DNA of 64,000 bases from Cognaticolwellia aestuarii (GCF_002000025.1 NZ_MUZV01000002.1:186001-250000); one strand, 5' to 3'. Positions 9,001-18,108 are shown, counted from the first letter of the stretch. Notes: generated by a model from the sequence alone, not told the origin. Made by a program: numbers and translations.

Positions 9001-11396
9001 TTTTTTAACAACCTTAAAGAGTTACTGACAACAAGTATTGAACTGGCAGACATGCCAATAACCGCCATATAAGGGGCAATGTAACCCATAACAGCCAATG
9101 GTAATACAACTGCATTATAACCAAATGCCCAAAGGTAATTTTGTTTAATAATTCGGGTTGTACGTTCAGAAACATTTCTTAATGTTTGAATTGACGCTAA
9201 TTTATTATTAAGCAATATAACATCAGCCCCACTTTTTGCGATATCTGTGCCGCTACCCATCGCGATAGACAAATGTGCAGCGCCTAATACCGGGCTGTCA
9301 TTCACACCATCACCAATCATGGCGACAGTGTGAGTTATTTGCTGTTGTTTAATGGCGTTAACTTTATCTTGTGCTGATAAGTCAGCTTGCACATCACCTA
9401 ACTGTAATTGGCTTTGTAATTTGTTACAGCCAGCTAAGTGATCACCAGATAACATTAGCGTTTTAACGTTTTCAGCATGTAAGAAGTTGATTAAATCTGT
9501 GGCATCATCACGTAAACCATCATGTAAGTAAAATTCAGCGACTAAGCTATCATTCTCCATCAGAACACATTGCGCACTGTGAGCTTGTTGTTGGTTTTCT
9601 TGCAACAGCCATGAATTTTTACCTATACGGTAATGTTGTTGAGCAATTTCTCCAGTAATACCGGCGCCTGGAGCAATAACAACTTGCGACGCTTTTTGCT
9701 TGAAATCTCGATAACAGCTAAAGGCCTTGGCAAGAGGGTGAGCAGAGTGTGCCTCAAGCGCGGCTGCTATCGCTAACACTTGTGCTTTACCTTCAGTGTT
9801 CTGGTCAATAGCAAACCTGCCATGAGTAACGACTTTTGTAATAGTAAACTCGCCTGTGGTCAGGGTACCTGTTTTATCAAATGCAACAGCATCAATCTTC
9901 GGCATGGCTTCTAAAACATGCCCAGATTTAACCATAATACCTTCACGATTTAGGCGAGTAGTAGCACAAGTTAATGCGGTTGGCGTTGCCAATGATAAAG
10001 CGCAAGGACATGTCACCACTAATACTGATAACGTGATCCAAAATGCCTCTGCAGGTTGGTGCTGCGCCCAATAGAATGCAGTACAAGAAGCGGTAACAAG
10101 AATTAAAGCAACAAAGTATTGTGCGATCTTATCCGATAATTTTGCCAGTTTAGGTTTGTGGGTTTGCGAGCTTTCACTTAAGCGAATTAACTGGCTTAAG
10201 AATGACTTTTGATTATTGTGTTTTACTTTCGCTGTTAAGTTGCCATCACCATTGATGGTACCGGCATAAATAATATCATGTTCACTTTTGTGTAGCGGCA
10301 GCTGCTCACCAGACAGCATAGCTTCATTAATTTGGCTGTTACCAGAAATAATTTCACTATCAGCCGGGATGGTTTCACCCGGCTTAATAAGAATGATGTC
10401 TTCAGCCTTTAGATGGGTAGCGGCGATAAAGCTTTCTTGGTGATCAACGAGCTTTGTTGCTGTCATCGGCATTAACTTTAACAAATTTGCTGAGACATCA
10501 GCAGCTCGGGTACGAGCTCTAAATTCAAGGAATTTGCCAATTAACAGTAAGAAAGTAAACATCGAAACAGATTCAAAATAGACTTCACCTTGTTGAGTGA
10601 ACGTTGCCCAAGTACTGGCTAGAAAAGCAAGGCTAATAGCAATAGATACGGGTACATCCATGGAAAGCTGTTTAGCTTTAAGGGCAAAGTAAGCGCTTTT
10701 ATAAAAAGGGAAGGCGCCATACGTAACAATAGGTACGGTTAAGAAAAAACTGGCAAAACGTAAATAGACTAAATTGTGATCGGCCATATCAGAAAAAGCA
10801 CCAAAATATAAACCAAAGGCGATCATCATCACTTGCATCATTAATATGCCAGATATACCTAAACGTTTAATAAAGTTTTTAGCTTGTTTTTTATTGAGCT
10901 CTTCTGCGGTACTGGCTTTGAAGGGCAGGGCATGATAACCAATTTTATCTATTAAGCTCAGAATTTCACTGAGTTTTACTTGCGCTTCTTGCCATTGTAC
11001 GGTTGCTCTTTGTGTTGTGGCATTAACATTTATTTTATTAATGCCAACATGCTTGCTTACTTGCATTTCTATTAACCAAGCACAGGCTGAGCAACTGATG
11101 CCTTCAATGGTTAATATGGTTTCTTTAAAACCATCATGGTAATAAGCAAATTCATTTTGTAAGCTTTCTTCGTCGAGTATTTTGTTACGTTGTAACTGCT
11201 CAGGGATAAGTGCCTCGCCTTTTTGAGCAGGAGCGCTGCGAAAGCGGTAGTAGTCGGTTAAGTTATTGTCGACAATAGTTTGGGCAACCGCTTGGCAACC
11301 TATGCAGCACATCGGCTGCTTGATATTCTCAATAGTTGTTGTTAAATCAATACCATTGGGGACAAGTTCACCACAATGAAAACAATTTATGCTCAT
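8997..11396 (-). CDS. ccoI: Copper-translocating P1B-type ATPase CcoI (FixI)
   Basis: A 799-residue membrane ATPase that exports copper to the periplasm for cbb3 oxidase assembly. In order: an N-terminal Cys-rich region (CFHCGE and CCIGC), a heavy-metal-associated domain with CSAC (about residues 101-104), eight membrane segments, the intramembrane CPC motif in VTCPCALSLATPTALT, the phosphorylation site DKTGT, and the hinge GDGVNDSP. The extra N-terminal cysteine cluster is usual for CcoI/FixI rather than CopA. It is cotranscribed with ccoH (27 bp upstream) and ccoS. Confidence 0.95.
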   Translation of the reverse strand: MSINCFHCGELVPNGIDLTTTIENIKQPMCCIGCQAVAQTIVDNNLTDYYRFRSAPAQKGEALIPEQLQRNKILDEESLQNEFAYYHDGFKETILTIEGISCSACAWLIEMQVSKHVGINKINVNATTQRATVQWQEAQVKLSEILSLIDKIGYHALPFKASTAEELNKKQAKNFIKRLGISGILMMQVMMIAFGLYFGAFSDMADHNLVYLRFASFFLTVPIVTYGAFPFYKSAYFALKAKQLSMDVPVSIAISLAFLASTWATFTQQGEVYFESVSMFTFLLLIGKFLEFRARTRAADVSANLLKLMPMTATKLVDHQESFIAATHLKAEDIILIKPGETIPADSEIISGNSQINEAMLSGEQLPLHKSEHDIIYAGTINGDGNLTAKVKHNNQKSFLSQLIRLSESSQTHKPKLAKLSDKIAQYFVALILVTASCTAFYWAQHQPAEAFWITLSVLVVTCPCALSLATPTALTCATTRLNREGIMVKSGHVLEAMPKIDAVAFDKTGTLTTGEFTITKVVTHGRFAIDQNTEGKAQVLAIAAALEAHSAHPLAKAFSCYRDFKQKASQVVIAPGAGITGEIAQQHYRIGKNSWLLQENQQQAHSAQCVLMENDSLVAEFYLHDGLRDDATDLINFLHAENVKTLMLSGDHLAGCNKLQSQLQLGDVQADLSAQDKVNAIKQQQITHTVAMIGDGVNDSPVLGAAHLSIAMGSGTDIAKSGADVILLNNKLASIQTLRNVSERTTRIIKQNYLWAFGYNAVVLPLAVMGYIAPYMAVIGMSASSILVVSNSLRLLKK

Positions 11397-11423
11397 TAAC
11401 CTATACCCATTAATAAAAATTCG

Positions 11424-11924
11424 TTAATTTGCGACAGCAGGATTTGGTGTAATATCGATAAATTCAGATTGAGGTAAAGTGATTACTGATTGAATTTTCC
11501 AGTGATCTTCAAATGGGCTAAGCGTGACACGCCATTTACCTGATATATCTTGGTCAGCTTCAAAGTGATGAGTAAAGTTGCCATTACCATCAGCGGTTAG
11601 CGCTAAGTAAAAGTCTCTATCAGCCAGTGTTGGGTGATAAAAATTAACATTGAGTAATGGGAATTCTTTTTCGATACCGGTAGGGCGAATAATCAGTTGA
11701 TCATCAACTACCTTTAGTCCAAAGCGCATACCAAGCTTTTGTGCCTGCTTAATTTTACCTAATTCAAGGTTAATCGCTTTACCTTTTTTGTAATAATCAC
11801 CCACCACTAGCGTGTCAGGATTGGTATTAGCAATGATAAAAGTAGCGATACCAGCAACGACAGCAGTAAAAGGCAAAATAAATACAAGCCATGCCCAAGG
11901 CTCTTGATACCAAGATGTTTTCAT
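11424..11924 (-). CDS. ccoH: FixH/CcoH family cbb3 assembly protein
   Basis: A 166-residue protein with one N-terminal membrane helix (PWAWLVFILPFTAVVAGIATFII) and a periplasmic domain. The motif VVGDYYKKGKAINLELGK just after the membrane segment is typical of FixH/CcoH, which helps assemble cbb3 oxidase. A TATAAT-like box (minus strand, 11955-11960) about 30 bp upstream of the start suggests ccoHIS has its own promoter apart from ccoNOQP, from which it is separated by a terminator. Confidence 0.9.
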   Translation of the reverse strand: MKTSWYQEPWAWLVFILPFTAVVAGIATFIIANTNPDTLVVGDYYKKGKAINLELGKIKQAQKLGMRFGLKVVDDQLIIRPTGIEKEFPLLNVNFYHPTLADRDFYLALTADGNGNFTHHFEADQDISGKWRVTLSPFEDHWKIQSVITLPQSEFIDITPNPAVAN

Positions 11925-12031
11925 GTGATTTTCTTCTTTGCAGATAGTGCCGACATTATACGACTTTTCTTAAACAGGAACTATTAAAAAAGTGTTAATT
12001 TTCTTAACTTTAATTTTCTTTAAGGTAATAA

Positions 12032-12063
12032 AAAACCCTAGTGTAATTAAACACTAAGGTTTT
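12032..12063 (-). terminator. Terminator after ccoNOQP
   Basis: A stem of about 12 bp with one mismatch (AAAACC-TAGTGT class arms) around AATTAA, followed on the minus strand by a T run. It lies 37 bp after the ccoP stop codon and separates ccoNOQP from ccoHIS. Confidence 0.8.
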
Positions 12064-12100
12064 GTTTTTAAAGGGAGATGAACCCGTTAAGTTTTAGCTA

Positions 12101-13069
12101 TTAATTTTGTGACAAGCTGTAAACATAAGCACTGATCACGTGAACTTTTTGCTCACCTAGGATTTTATCCCAAGCAGGCATTACACCAGCACGACCGTTA
12201 GCAATTGATGTTTCAACTGCGCGCGGAGAGCCACCGTATAACCACACGTTGTCTGTTAAGTTTGGTGCACCTAATGGAATGCCCATTTCAGCACTACCTT
12301 TACCTTCAGGGCCATGACAAGCAGCACACATAGCAAACTTCACTTTACCTGCTTCAGCGGCTGTTGTATCAACTTCACGACCACTTAGGCTAAGTACAAA
12401 TGCAGCCACTTCCTTAACACCTTGCTCACCACCTAATGCAGCACTCCAAGCCATCATGCCATTAGCCTTGCGGCCATGCATAATTGTAGCTTTGATCATT
12501 TCAGGTGAACCACCGTATAACCAATCTTTATCGGTTAGGTCAGGAAAGCCTGTTGTACCACGGGCATCAGAGCCGTGACATTGTGAACAGTTTTGTAAAA
12601 ATAGACGTTGGCCCACTTTTAATGCTTCTTCATTACCCGCTAAGGTTTCAATGCTCTGCGCCGCGTAAGCTTCAAAAATTGGACCATATTTTTCGTCAGC
12701 CGCCGCAACTTCACGGTCGTACTGAACTAACATGCCAGATTCTTTAGCGTTAGCAACACTCGCTTTGGACTCAGATAAGTTCAAGATACCTTGGTTCGAA
12801 CTCTTCCAACCTAATAAGCCTTCAAAGTTACCTAAACCAGGGTAAAGCAATAAGTAGCCAAAACCCCAAATGATTGTTAATAAGAAGAACGTACTCCACC
12901 ATTTTGGTAGTGGGTTATTTAATTCTTCAATGCCGTCGAAGGTATGTCCCATAGACGCGCCTTCTTCAACGCCTGCAAAGTTCTTTAAACACCAGCGCAA
13001 TAATAGGTAACAACCTACTAGTGTGCCTAAAGTAAGAACAGTAATCCAAATACTCCAGAAGCTAGACAT
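12101..13069 (-). CDS. ccoP: cbb3-type cytochrome c oxidase diheme subunit CcoP
   Basis: A 322-residue membrane-anchored diheme cytochrome c. Two N-terminal membrane segments (residues ~5-25 and ~58-78) precede two cytochrome domains, each with a heme-binding CxxCH: CSQCH and CAACH. Each domain also has a DLTDKDWLYGG/NLTDNVWLYGG stretch and an axial Met region. The domain feeds electrons to the catalytic subunit. Its start overlaps the end of ccoQ by 8 bp. It is the last gene of ccoNOQP. Confidence 0.96.
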   Translation of the reverse strand: MSSFWSIWITVLTLGTLVGCYLLLRWCLKNFAGVEEGASMGHTFDGIEELNNPLPKWWSTFFLLTIIWGFGYLLLYPGLGNFEGLLGWKSSNQGILNLSESKASVANAKESGMLVQYDREVAAADEKYGPIFEAYAAQSIETLAGNEEALKVGQRLFLQNCSQCHGSDARGTTGFPDLTDKDWLYGGSPEMIKATIMHGRKANGMMAWSAALGGEQGVKEVAAFVLSLSGREVDTTAAEAGKVKFAMCAACHGPEGKGSAEMGIPLGAPNLTDNVWLYGGSPRAVETSIANGRAGVMPAWDKILGEQKVHVISAYVYSLSQN

Positions 13070-13259
13070 TATTATTAGTCTCCTGTTTGTTATTTTTGTC
13101 GTTGTGTTTTAATTCACTTGATTCATCGAAAATTGAATTCGCCGCTTCATCAAACGCTGATTTGCGTTTTTTTGAATATGACCAAACCACAATGACAATA
13201 AATAATGCCAATATTAATAGGGCAATTAACCCTCTAAGCGTGCCGTAGTCCATCATCAT
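13062..13259 (-). CDS. ccoQ: cbb3 oxidase small subunit CcoQ
   Basis: A 65-residue single-span protein: DYGTLRGLIALLILALFIVIVVWSYSKKRKSAFDEAA is the CcoQ/FixQ pattern of a helix followed by a basic stretch and FDEAA. It stabilises the cbb3 complex. The first base of its start is shared with the last base of the ccoO stop, so translation is probably coupled. The Asn/Lys-rich tail is unconserved. Confidence 0.93.
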   Translation of the reverse strand: MMMDYGTLRGLIALLILALFIVIVVWSYSKKRKSAFDEAANSIFDESSELKHNDKNNKQETNNNV

Positions 13260-13903
13260 TATTTCAACGCATGACCAAGAGATTGAAGATATGCAATTAA
13301 TGCATCCATTTCTGTTTTACCTTTAACTGCTTTCTTTGCACCAGCAATATCAGTTTCAGAGTAAAGAGGGATAGCATTACCTTGCTCGTCTTTATGGCTA
13401 CGATTACGTGTTAAGAAGTTAAATGTTGATAACTTTTTCGCTGTTAATTCACCATCAAGGGTATTTTCAGCTAACCATTTAAACGAAGGCATATTTGACT
13501 CAGGTACAACAGAACGAGGGTCAAGTAAATGCGCACGGTGCCAATCGTCACTATAACGACCGCCAACACGAGCTAGATCTGGCCCTGTGCGTTTTGAACC
13601 CCATAAATGTGGATGTTCCCATACACCTTCACCGGCAACTGAGTAATGACCATAGCGCTCTGTTTCCGCACGGAAAGGACGGATCATTTGGCTATGACAT
13701 ACATTACAACCTTCGCGAATATAGATATCACGACCTTCCATCTCTAAAGCTGTGTAAGGGCGTAAGTTATCCACTGGCGTTGTTGTCGCTTTTTGGAAAA
13801 ATAATGGCGTAATTTCAACTAAACCACCGATGCTGATAGCAAAAATAGTGAAGATAAAGAATAAGCCAACGCTTTTTTCAACTTTTTCGTGTTTGTTGAT
13901 CAT
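13259..13903 (-). CDS. ccoO: cbb3 oxidase monoheme cytochrome c subunit CcoO
   Basis: A 214-residue protein with one N-terminal membrane helix (residues ~12-32) and one heme site CNVCH in the stretch [21 protein letters not shown], the classic CcoO/FixO signature. [25 protein letters not shown] and the Met in SNMPSF complete the cytochrome domain. It passes electrons from CcoP to CcoN. It begins 12 bp after ccoN. Confidence 0.96.
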   Translation of the reverse strand: MINKHEKVEKSVGLFFIFTIFAISIGGLVEITPLFFQKATTTPVDNLRPYTALEMEGRDIYIREGCNVCHSQMIRPFRAETERYGHYSVAGEGVWEHPHLWGSKRTGPDLARVGGRYSDDWHRAHLLDPRSVVPESNMPSFKWLAENTLDGELTAKKLSTFNFLTRNRSHKDEQGNAIPLYSETDIAGAKKAVKGKTEMDALIAYLQSLGHALK

Positions 13904-13914
13904 GGTCTGGCTCC

Positions 13915-15336
13915 TTAAGCTGCTTCAACTGGCTTAAGACTTCCGTCTTTAGCGCCAATAGTTTTGAACATGTTGAAAGCCATTAAAATAAAGCCTGCAA
14001 CCACTAATACACCACCAACAAAACGGATGAAGTAGAATGGGTATGACGCTGTTAAACTTTCAACAAAGCTGTACGTTAAGGTACCGTCAGTGTTAACCGC
14101 ACGCCACATTAACCCTTGCATTACACCTGAAATCCACATTGCTACTATGTATAAAACGATACCCGCTGTGTGCATCCAGAAATGAATGTTGATTAAACGA
14201 ATACTGTACATACGGCCTTGGTTAAATAGCACTGGAATTAAATGGTACATAGCACCAATTGATACCATAGCAACCCAACCTAGCGCGCCTGAGTGAACGT
14301 GACCAACAGTCCAGTCAGTGTAATGAGAAAGTGCGTTTACAGATTTAATTGCCATCATTGGGCCTTCAAACGTAGACATACCGTAGAAAGATAATGAAAC
14401 AATTAGGAAACGTAGAATAGGGTCATGACGAAGCTTATGCCATGCACCAGATAGCGTCATAATACCGTTAATCATACCACCCCAAGATGGTAAGAATAAT
14501 ACGATAGACATAACCATACCCACAGATTGTGCCCAATCAGGTAAAGCTGTGTAGTGAAGGTGGTGAGGACCAGCCCAAATGTAAAGAGAAACAAGTGCCC
14601 AGAAATGCACGATTGATAAACGGTACGAGTAAACTGGACGTTCAGCTTGTTTTGGTACGAAGTAGTACATCATACCTAAGAAACCAGCTGTTAATAAGAA
14701 GCCTACGGCGTTATGTCCATACCACCACTGCATCATGGCATCGATAGCACCAGAATATAGAGAGTAGGATTTAAACATTGATACTGGGATCACCATGCTG
14801 TTGCCTATATGCAATACAGCTACGGTAAGTATGAAACCACCAAAGAACCAGTTGGCAACATAAATATGTGAGGTTTTACGCTTAACTAAAGTACCAAAAA
14901 ATACAATAGCGTAGCTGACCCAGACAACCGCGATTAAAATATCAATCGGCCATTCTAGCTCTGCGTATTCTTTACTTGATGTGTAACCAAGTGGCAAAGT
15001 TATCACGGCAAGAACGATAATGGCTTGCCAGCCCCAAAATGTAAAAGCGGCTAATTTTCCACCGAAGAGGGCAGTTTTACATGTACGTTGCACCACATAA
15101 TATGATGTAGCAAACAGTGCACTGGTACCAAAAGCAAAAATTACCGCATTGGTATGCAGTGGACGAAGACGAGAATAGGTTAACCAAGGTGTTTCAAAGT
15201 TTAATGCAGGCCAAATTAATTGTGCTGCAATAAGAACACCTACTAGAGTACCAACGATCCCCCAAATAACTGTCATTATGGTGAATTGACGCACCACTTT
15301 GAAGTTATAGGACGGATGATCAAGCGTTGTTGTCAT
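13915..15336 (-). CDS. ccoN: cbb3 oxidase catalytic subunit I CcoN
   Basis: A 473-residue, 12-helix catalytic subunit carrying low-spin heme b and the heme b3-CuB centre. Conserved blocks include [36 protein letters not shown] (CuB/His-Tyr crosslink helix) and [19 protein letters not shown]. It is the first gene of ccoNOQP, the high-affinity oxidase used at low oxygen. A perfect FNR box, a second weaker one and a CRP-like site lie in its promoter region. Confidence 0.97.
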   Translation of the reverse strand: MTTTLDHPSYNFKVVRQFTIMTVIWGIVGTLVGVLIAAQLIWPALNFETPWLTYSRLRPLHTNAVIFAFGTSALFATSYYVVQRTCKTALFGGKLAAFTFWGWQAIIVLAVITLPLGYTSSKEYAELEWPIDILIAVVWVSYAIVFFGTLVKRKTSHIYVANWFFGGFILTVAVLHIGNSMVIPVSMFKSYSLYSGAIDAMMQWWYGHNAVGFLLTAGFLGMMYYFVPKQAERPVYSYRLSIVHFWALVSLYIWAGPHHLHYTALPDWAQSVGMVMSIVLFLPSWGGMINGIMTLSGAWHKLRHDPILRFLIVSLSFYGMSTFEGPMMAIKSVNALSHYTDWTVGHVHSGALGWVAMVSIGAMYHLIPVLFNQGRMYSIRLINIHFWMHTAGIVLYIVAMWISGVMQGLMWRAVNTDGTLTYSFVESLTASYPFYFIRFVGGVLVVAGFILMAFNMFKTIGAKDGSLKPVEAA

Positions 15337-15413
15337 TTTTATTGTTCCGTTACTAGGTTAAATTTTGCATTTTTTATAAAAAACAGGCTTTTTTATTAAA
15401 AATGCTGAGAAGC

Positions 15414-15429
15414 CGTGATAATTGTCACA
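15414..15429 (-). promoter_or_regulatory. CRP-like palindrome upstream of ccoN
   Basis: CGTGATAATTGTCACA matches TGTGA-N6-TCACA at 9 of 10 positions. It lies about 80-95 bp upstream of the ccoN ATG, between the gene and the FNR boxes. If a start site lies upstream of it, it would act as a roadblock or in the leader; otherwise it could serve a nearer promoter. Confidence 0.45.
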
Positions 15430-15476
15430 ATCTGTAGTGAGTTGTTTCAAATTCAATGCAATTTTACCTTTCGGCC

Positions 15477-15490
15477 ATGACATAAATCAA
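15477..15490 (-). promoter_or_regulatory. Second, weaker FNR-like box upstream of ccoN
   Basis: ATGACATAAATCAA matches TTGAT-N4-ATCAA at 8 of 10 positions, with one perfect half-site. Its centre is 23 bp from the centre of the perfect box, so both would lie on nearly the same face of the helix. Confidence 0.4.
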
Positions 15491-15499
15491 CCGTAAAGC

Positions 15500-15513
15500 T
15501 TGATTTAAATCAA
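15500..15513 (-). promoter_or_regulatory. Perfect FNR box upstream of ccoN
   Basis: TTGATTTAAATCAA is an exact match to the FNR consensus TTGAT-N4-ATCAA and fully palindromic. It lies about 165 bp upstream of the ccoN ATG and should place ccoNOQP under FNR control from either of the two FNR-type regulators encoded at the two ends of this block. Confidence 0.85.
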
Positions 15514-15699
15514 CAAATAAATTGCAGTAGCTTTAATCTTGTCCGATAAGTGATTCTTAAGATAGAAATTATTGCTGTATCAATAGATTGTTCTTATTAA
15601 AAGTAGGCTATTTTTGTGAAAACAGCGAGTTAACTTATGCTTGAATTTTACTCAATGAGTTTGAGTATGAAGAGGTCATTACATCTTGCTTAAATGAGA

Positions 15700-15722
15700 A
15701 GTCGCACCATGAAAGTGCGACT
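15700..15722 (-). terminator. Hairpin after second FNR-type gene
   Basis: An 8-bp perfect stem (AGTCGCAC and complement) with a 7-nt loop starts 3 bp after the stop codon on the minus strand. There is no long T run, so termination strength is uncertain. Confidence 0.5.
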
Positions 15723-15725
15723 AAA

Positions 15726-16457
15726 TTAATCATAGGCAATATTCTTTAATCCCTCTAAGTCTAAGATTTCCATGTCTTTTGCATGAATCGTTAGTAAACC
15801 TTTTTGCTGGAATTTAGAAAATATACGGCTAAGCGTTTCTCGACGAAAACCCAAATGATTGGCAATTACATCACGCCCAACCGGCAAATGCAGTTTAGTT
15901 TCACTTTCTTGGTATTGGGCATTTCGTTTTAGCATGTTGAGAATAAATGCCGCTAATAAACTTTCGGCAGTATGTTTAGCCACCACAGAAGTAAATTCTT
16001 CTCGTAGCATTGAATTTTGCTTACTGAGTAAAGAAATTAAGTTTAATTGCAGCTCGGGCAGCAATTTTCCGCATTCATTGAGCTCTTTTAAATCTATTTT
16101 ACACACGCTAGTTGTGCCCACCGCTACGGCATTGTAATTGTAGTGTTGAGTATGAATAGCATCTTCACCAATTAATTCGCCAGGAAAACGAAAGCCAATG
16201 ACCTTCTCGTTATTTTCTGATGATATTTCTGTGAGCTTAAAGCTACCTGCACATACCGCGTATATTGCATCGGCACTTTCTTTCTCGCGAAATAGTGGTG
16301 TTGAATTATTAACCGTATTACGTCTGGACAAATAACTGTCCATGATCGACACTTCTGTTTTTCCTGCTCTTAATGGCACGCAAATCGGTTGCATGGAGCA
16401 ATTATCACAGTCTACGTATTTGATGTTAGGTTGTTTTACCTTAATACATGTTGTCAT
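15726..16457 (-). CDS. Second FNR-type [4Fe-4S] transcription regulator
   Basis: A 243-residue Crp/Fnr-family protein distinct from the fnr gene at 7.4 kb. It keeps the FNR cluster ligands: C17-x2-C20-x5-C26 and C119 in TSVCKID, so it should sense oxygen. The HTH stretch HLGFRRETLSRIFSKFQQKGLL has RETLSR instead of VETISR, keeping the E--SR contact residues, so a similar TTGAT half-site is expected. It lies upstream of the cco promoter on the same strand. It could be a specialised paralogue (as FixK/Dnr/Anr-type proteins are) or a duplicate; the sequence does not decide. Confidence 0.88.
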   Translation of the reverse strand: MTTCIKVKQPNIKYVDCDNCSMQPICVPLRAGKTEVSIMDSYLSRRNTVNNSTPLFREKESADAIYAVCAGSFKLTEISSENNEKVIGFRFPGELIGEDAIHTQHYNYNAVAVGTTSVCKIDLKELNECGKLLPELQLNLISLLSKQNSMLREEFTSVVAKHTAESLLAAFILNMLKRNAQYQESETKLHLPVGRDVIANHLGFRRETLSRIFSKFQQKGLLTIHAKDMEILDLEGLKNIAYD

Positions 16458-16542
16458 TTTGTTGCCTACAGTCTTTTAAACGAGCTTGAATGTGTAAAGT
16501 CGGATACTGGATTAATTATAACGAATGCCAATTCAAGCAGAT

Positions 16543-16556
16543 TTGTTTCAAATCAA
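16543..16556. promoter_or_regulatory. FNR box between fnr paralogue and lipoprotein gene
   Basis: TTGTTTCAAATCAA matches TTGAT-N4-ATCAA at 9 of 10 positions. It lies 87 bp upstream of the second FNR-type gene (minus) and 80 bp upstream of the lipoprotein gene (plus), so it could control either or both. Confidence 0.6.
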
Positions 16557-16573
16557 AAACAAGGCTTAAAAAA

Positions 16574-16587
16574 GTGATAAATATCAC
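16574..16587. promoter_or_regulatory. FNR/CRP-like palindrome upstream of lipoprotein gene
   Basis: GTGATAAATATCAC is a perfect palindrome with 8/10 match to the FNR consensus and 8/10 to the CRP consensus. It lies 31 bp from the neighbouring FNR box, centre to centre, and about 50 bp from the lipoprotein start. Confidence 0.4.
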
Positions 16588-16635
16588 TGTGTTTTAGGTA
16601 TCATAGCGACTTATTTAGCGCCTTAGGTCTTATTA

Positions 16636-17187
16636 ATGACAAACCGTAGAAAATCACTTGAACCGTTTTTATATTTACTGCTGTTGATAATGTTAAGTGC
16701 TTGTAATGACAACAGTCAAAATAAGCGAATAAATGCCACTGATGCGACGCATCCTGTTGCAATGCAGTGCCTTGAATTACAAAGCCAATGCGACTTTGAA
16801 TTGGCTGATGGTCGTGCTCAAGTGTTATTTGATGTTAAGAAAATAATCGCTGAACAGGCATTTAACATGTCAATTAATTATACCGGTACTAATCGTATTA
16901 AAACGGTGAGCGGCTATATGGAAGGTGTTGAGATGTTTATGGGAAAAATACCTGTTTTTTTGGAGCCGGCACTAGCGTCAGATAAACGCAGGGCAGTTAA
17001 AATACCAAGTATTCAGCAACAGACTTCGCAGCATGCAACGGCAATTACTCAACAAGTGTTTTTAGCAGAACTTTTGGTTGGTAGTTGTTCTGCTGAGCAA
17101 ATGACCTGGAAACTATGGTTAACCTTTACCATGGCTGATAACCAAACACAGACAAAAATGCTCACCATCGTCAGTTATCGTAGTTAA
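16636..17187 (+). CDS. Putative lipoprotein, unknown function
   Basis: A 183-residue protein with a type II signal peptide: a hydrophobic stretch followed by the lipobox LSAC (Cys23). The mature part has three further cysteines (CLELQSQC and GSCSAE) and no domain that I recognise. The divergent promoter region shared with the second FNR-type regulator carries FNR-like palindromes, so it may belong to the microaerobic regulon. A 19-bp stretch spanning its last codons and stop is repeated just downstream with a 21-bp period. Confidence 0.7.
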   Translation: MTNRRKSLEPFLYLLLLIMLSACNDNSQNKRINATDATHPVAMQCLELQSQCDFELADGRAQVLFDVKKIIAEQAFNMSINYTGTNRIKTVSGYMEGVEMFMGKIPVFLEPALASDKRRAVKIPSIQQQTSQHATAITQQVFLAELLVGSCSAEQMTWKLWLTFTMADNQTQTKMLTIVSYRS

Positions 17188-17208
17188 GCCGTCAGTTATC
17201 GTAGTTAA
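17169..17208 (+). repeat. Tandem duplication over the lipoprotein stop codon
   Basis: CGTCAGTTATCGTAGTTAA occurs at 17169-17187 and again at 17190-17208. The first copy contains the stop codon of the lipoprotein gene. This is a small recent slippage-type duplication. Confidence 0.8.
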
Positions 17209-17301
17209 ACTACGTTCGGGCTATGTTTACAGCAAATAGCCATTGCTAATTGCCAGAACAGTAAAGTGGGGTGGCAACTAGGCAATGGGGTAGCGCAATA
17301 A

Positions 17302-17922
17302 CTAGCTACTTGCTAACCAAATGGCGACCAAAATCATCAAACTACCTGATATTTTATTGAGTAATTGCACGTTATTTCGCTGCGTTAGTAGCTTTGCGAC
17401 AGTTTTTCCGCCGGTAGCATAGATCGTCATACAGATAAATTCAGAGATTAATATTACCGCAACTAAAATGCCAAGCTGAGGAGCTAATGGTAATGTTTCG
17501 TTTATAAATGGCGGTAATAGAGAGATCATAAATGCCCAGCCTTTAGGGTTGGCAATTGCAGTAAAAAATCCTTGTTGAAATAAACTACGTTTTTTAATAG
17601 TTTTTGGGCATTGTTCTGCGTTTTTTGCAAGCTGACCCTTAGCTCGCCACATATTAACCCCGACGTAAGCTAAATACATTGCCCCTAGCACTTTAAAGGC
17701 TTGAAATAGTTCGGGGAATTTAGTCATGACTGTTGCAACACCTAGCACAGAGGCAACCGCAACGGTCGCCACGCCTAATAGCTCACCGTACATCATCCAA
17801 AATGTTTTTCTTACCCCAATGGTGATACCTAAGCTCATTGCAAGTGTCATACACATGCCAGGCGTTAAGCTGACAATAAAAAATGTTGGGATAAATAGGC
17901 TGAGCAAGGTGATATCAATCAA
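17302..17922 (-). CDS. LysE/RhtB family amino-acid exporter
   Basis: A 206-residue protein with about six membrane segments. The N-terminal pattern FFIVSLTPGMCMTLAMSLGITIGVRKTFWMMYGELLG and the later GFFTAIANPKGWAFMISLLPPFI are LysE/RhtB signatures (PGP-like motif and NPK). The family exports amino acids or their derivatives; the substrate cannot be read here. It stands alone, convergent with the lipoprotein gene upstream and divergent from the thioredoxin-led operon. Confidence 0.85.
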   Translation of the reverse strand: MIDITLLSLFIPTFFIVSLTPGMCMTLAMSLGITIGVRKTFWMMYGELLGVATVAVASVLGVATVMTKFPELFQAFKVLGAMYLAYVGVNMWRAKGQLAKNAEQCPKTIKKRSLFQQGFFTAIANPKGWAFMISLLPPFINETLPLAPQLGILVAVILISEFICMTIYATGGKTVAKLLTQRNNVQLLNKISGSLMILVAIWLASS

Positions 17923-18108
17923 GAGTATTTTACCTAAATGTTAGAGAGCTAATGTTTGTAATACAGCTTTTGGGGCTATTTTTTCGCTATATTATCCTAA
18001 TGAATGCTATAGCGTAATAAAAGATTTCTTTTCTTAAGCCAGCCTTAAGTTTGCCTTAAGAAATCACCCTTATATTGGATAGTAGAATATCTCTAGATAC
18101 AAATAACA

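Larger units (their letters stand above)
15337..15725. other. Regulatory region between ccoN and second FNR-type gene
   Basis: This 389-bp gap carries no open reading frame I would support. It holds the ccoN promoter region with two FNR-like boxes and one CRP-like palindrome (listed separately), and a small hairpin after the second FNR-type gene. The rest is AT-rich. Confidence 0.7.

Noticed and set aside
9856-10074. Plus-strand frame inside ccoI, and similar frames inside uvrB and the TonB receptor
   Set aside because: Opposite-strand or shifted frames within strongly conserved genes, without ribosome sites or recognisable domains.
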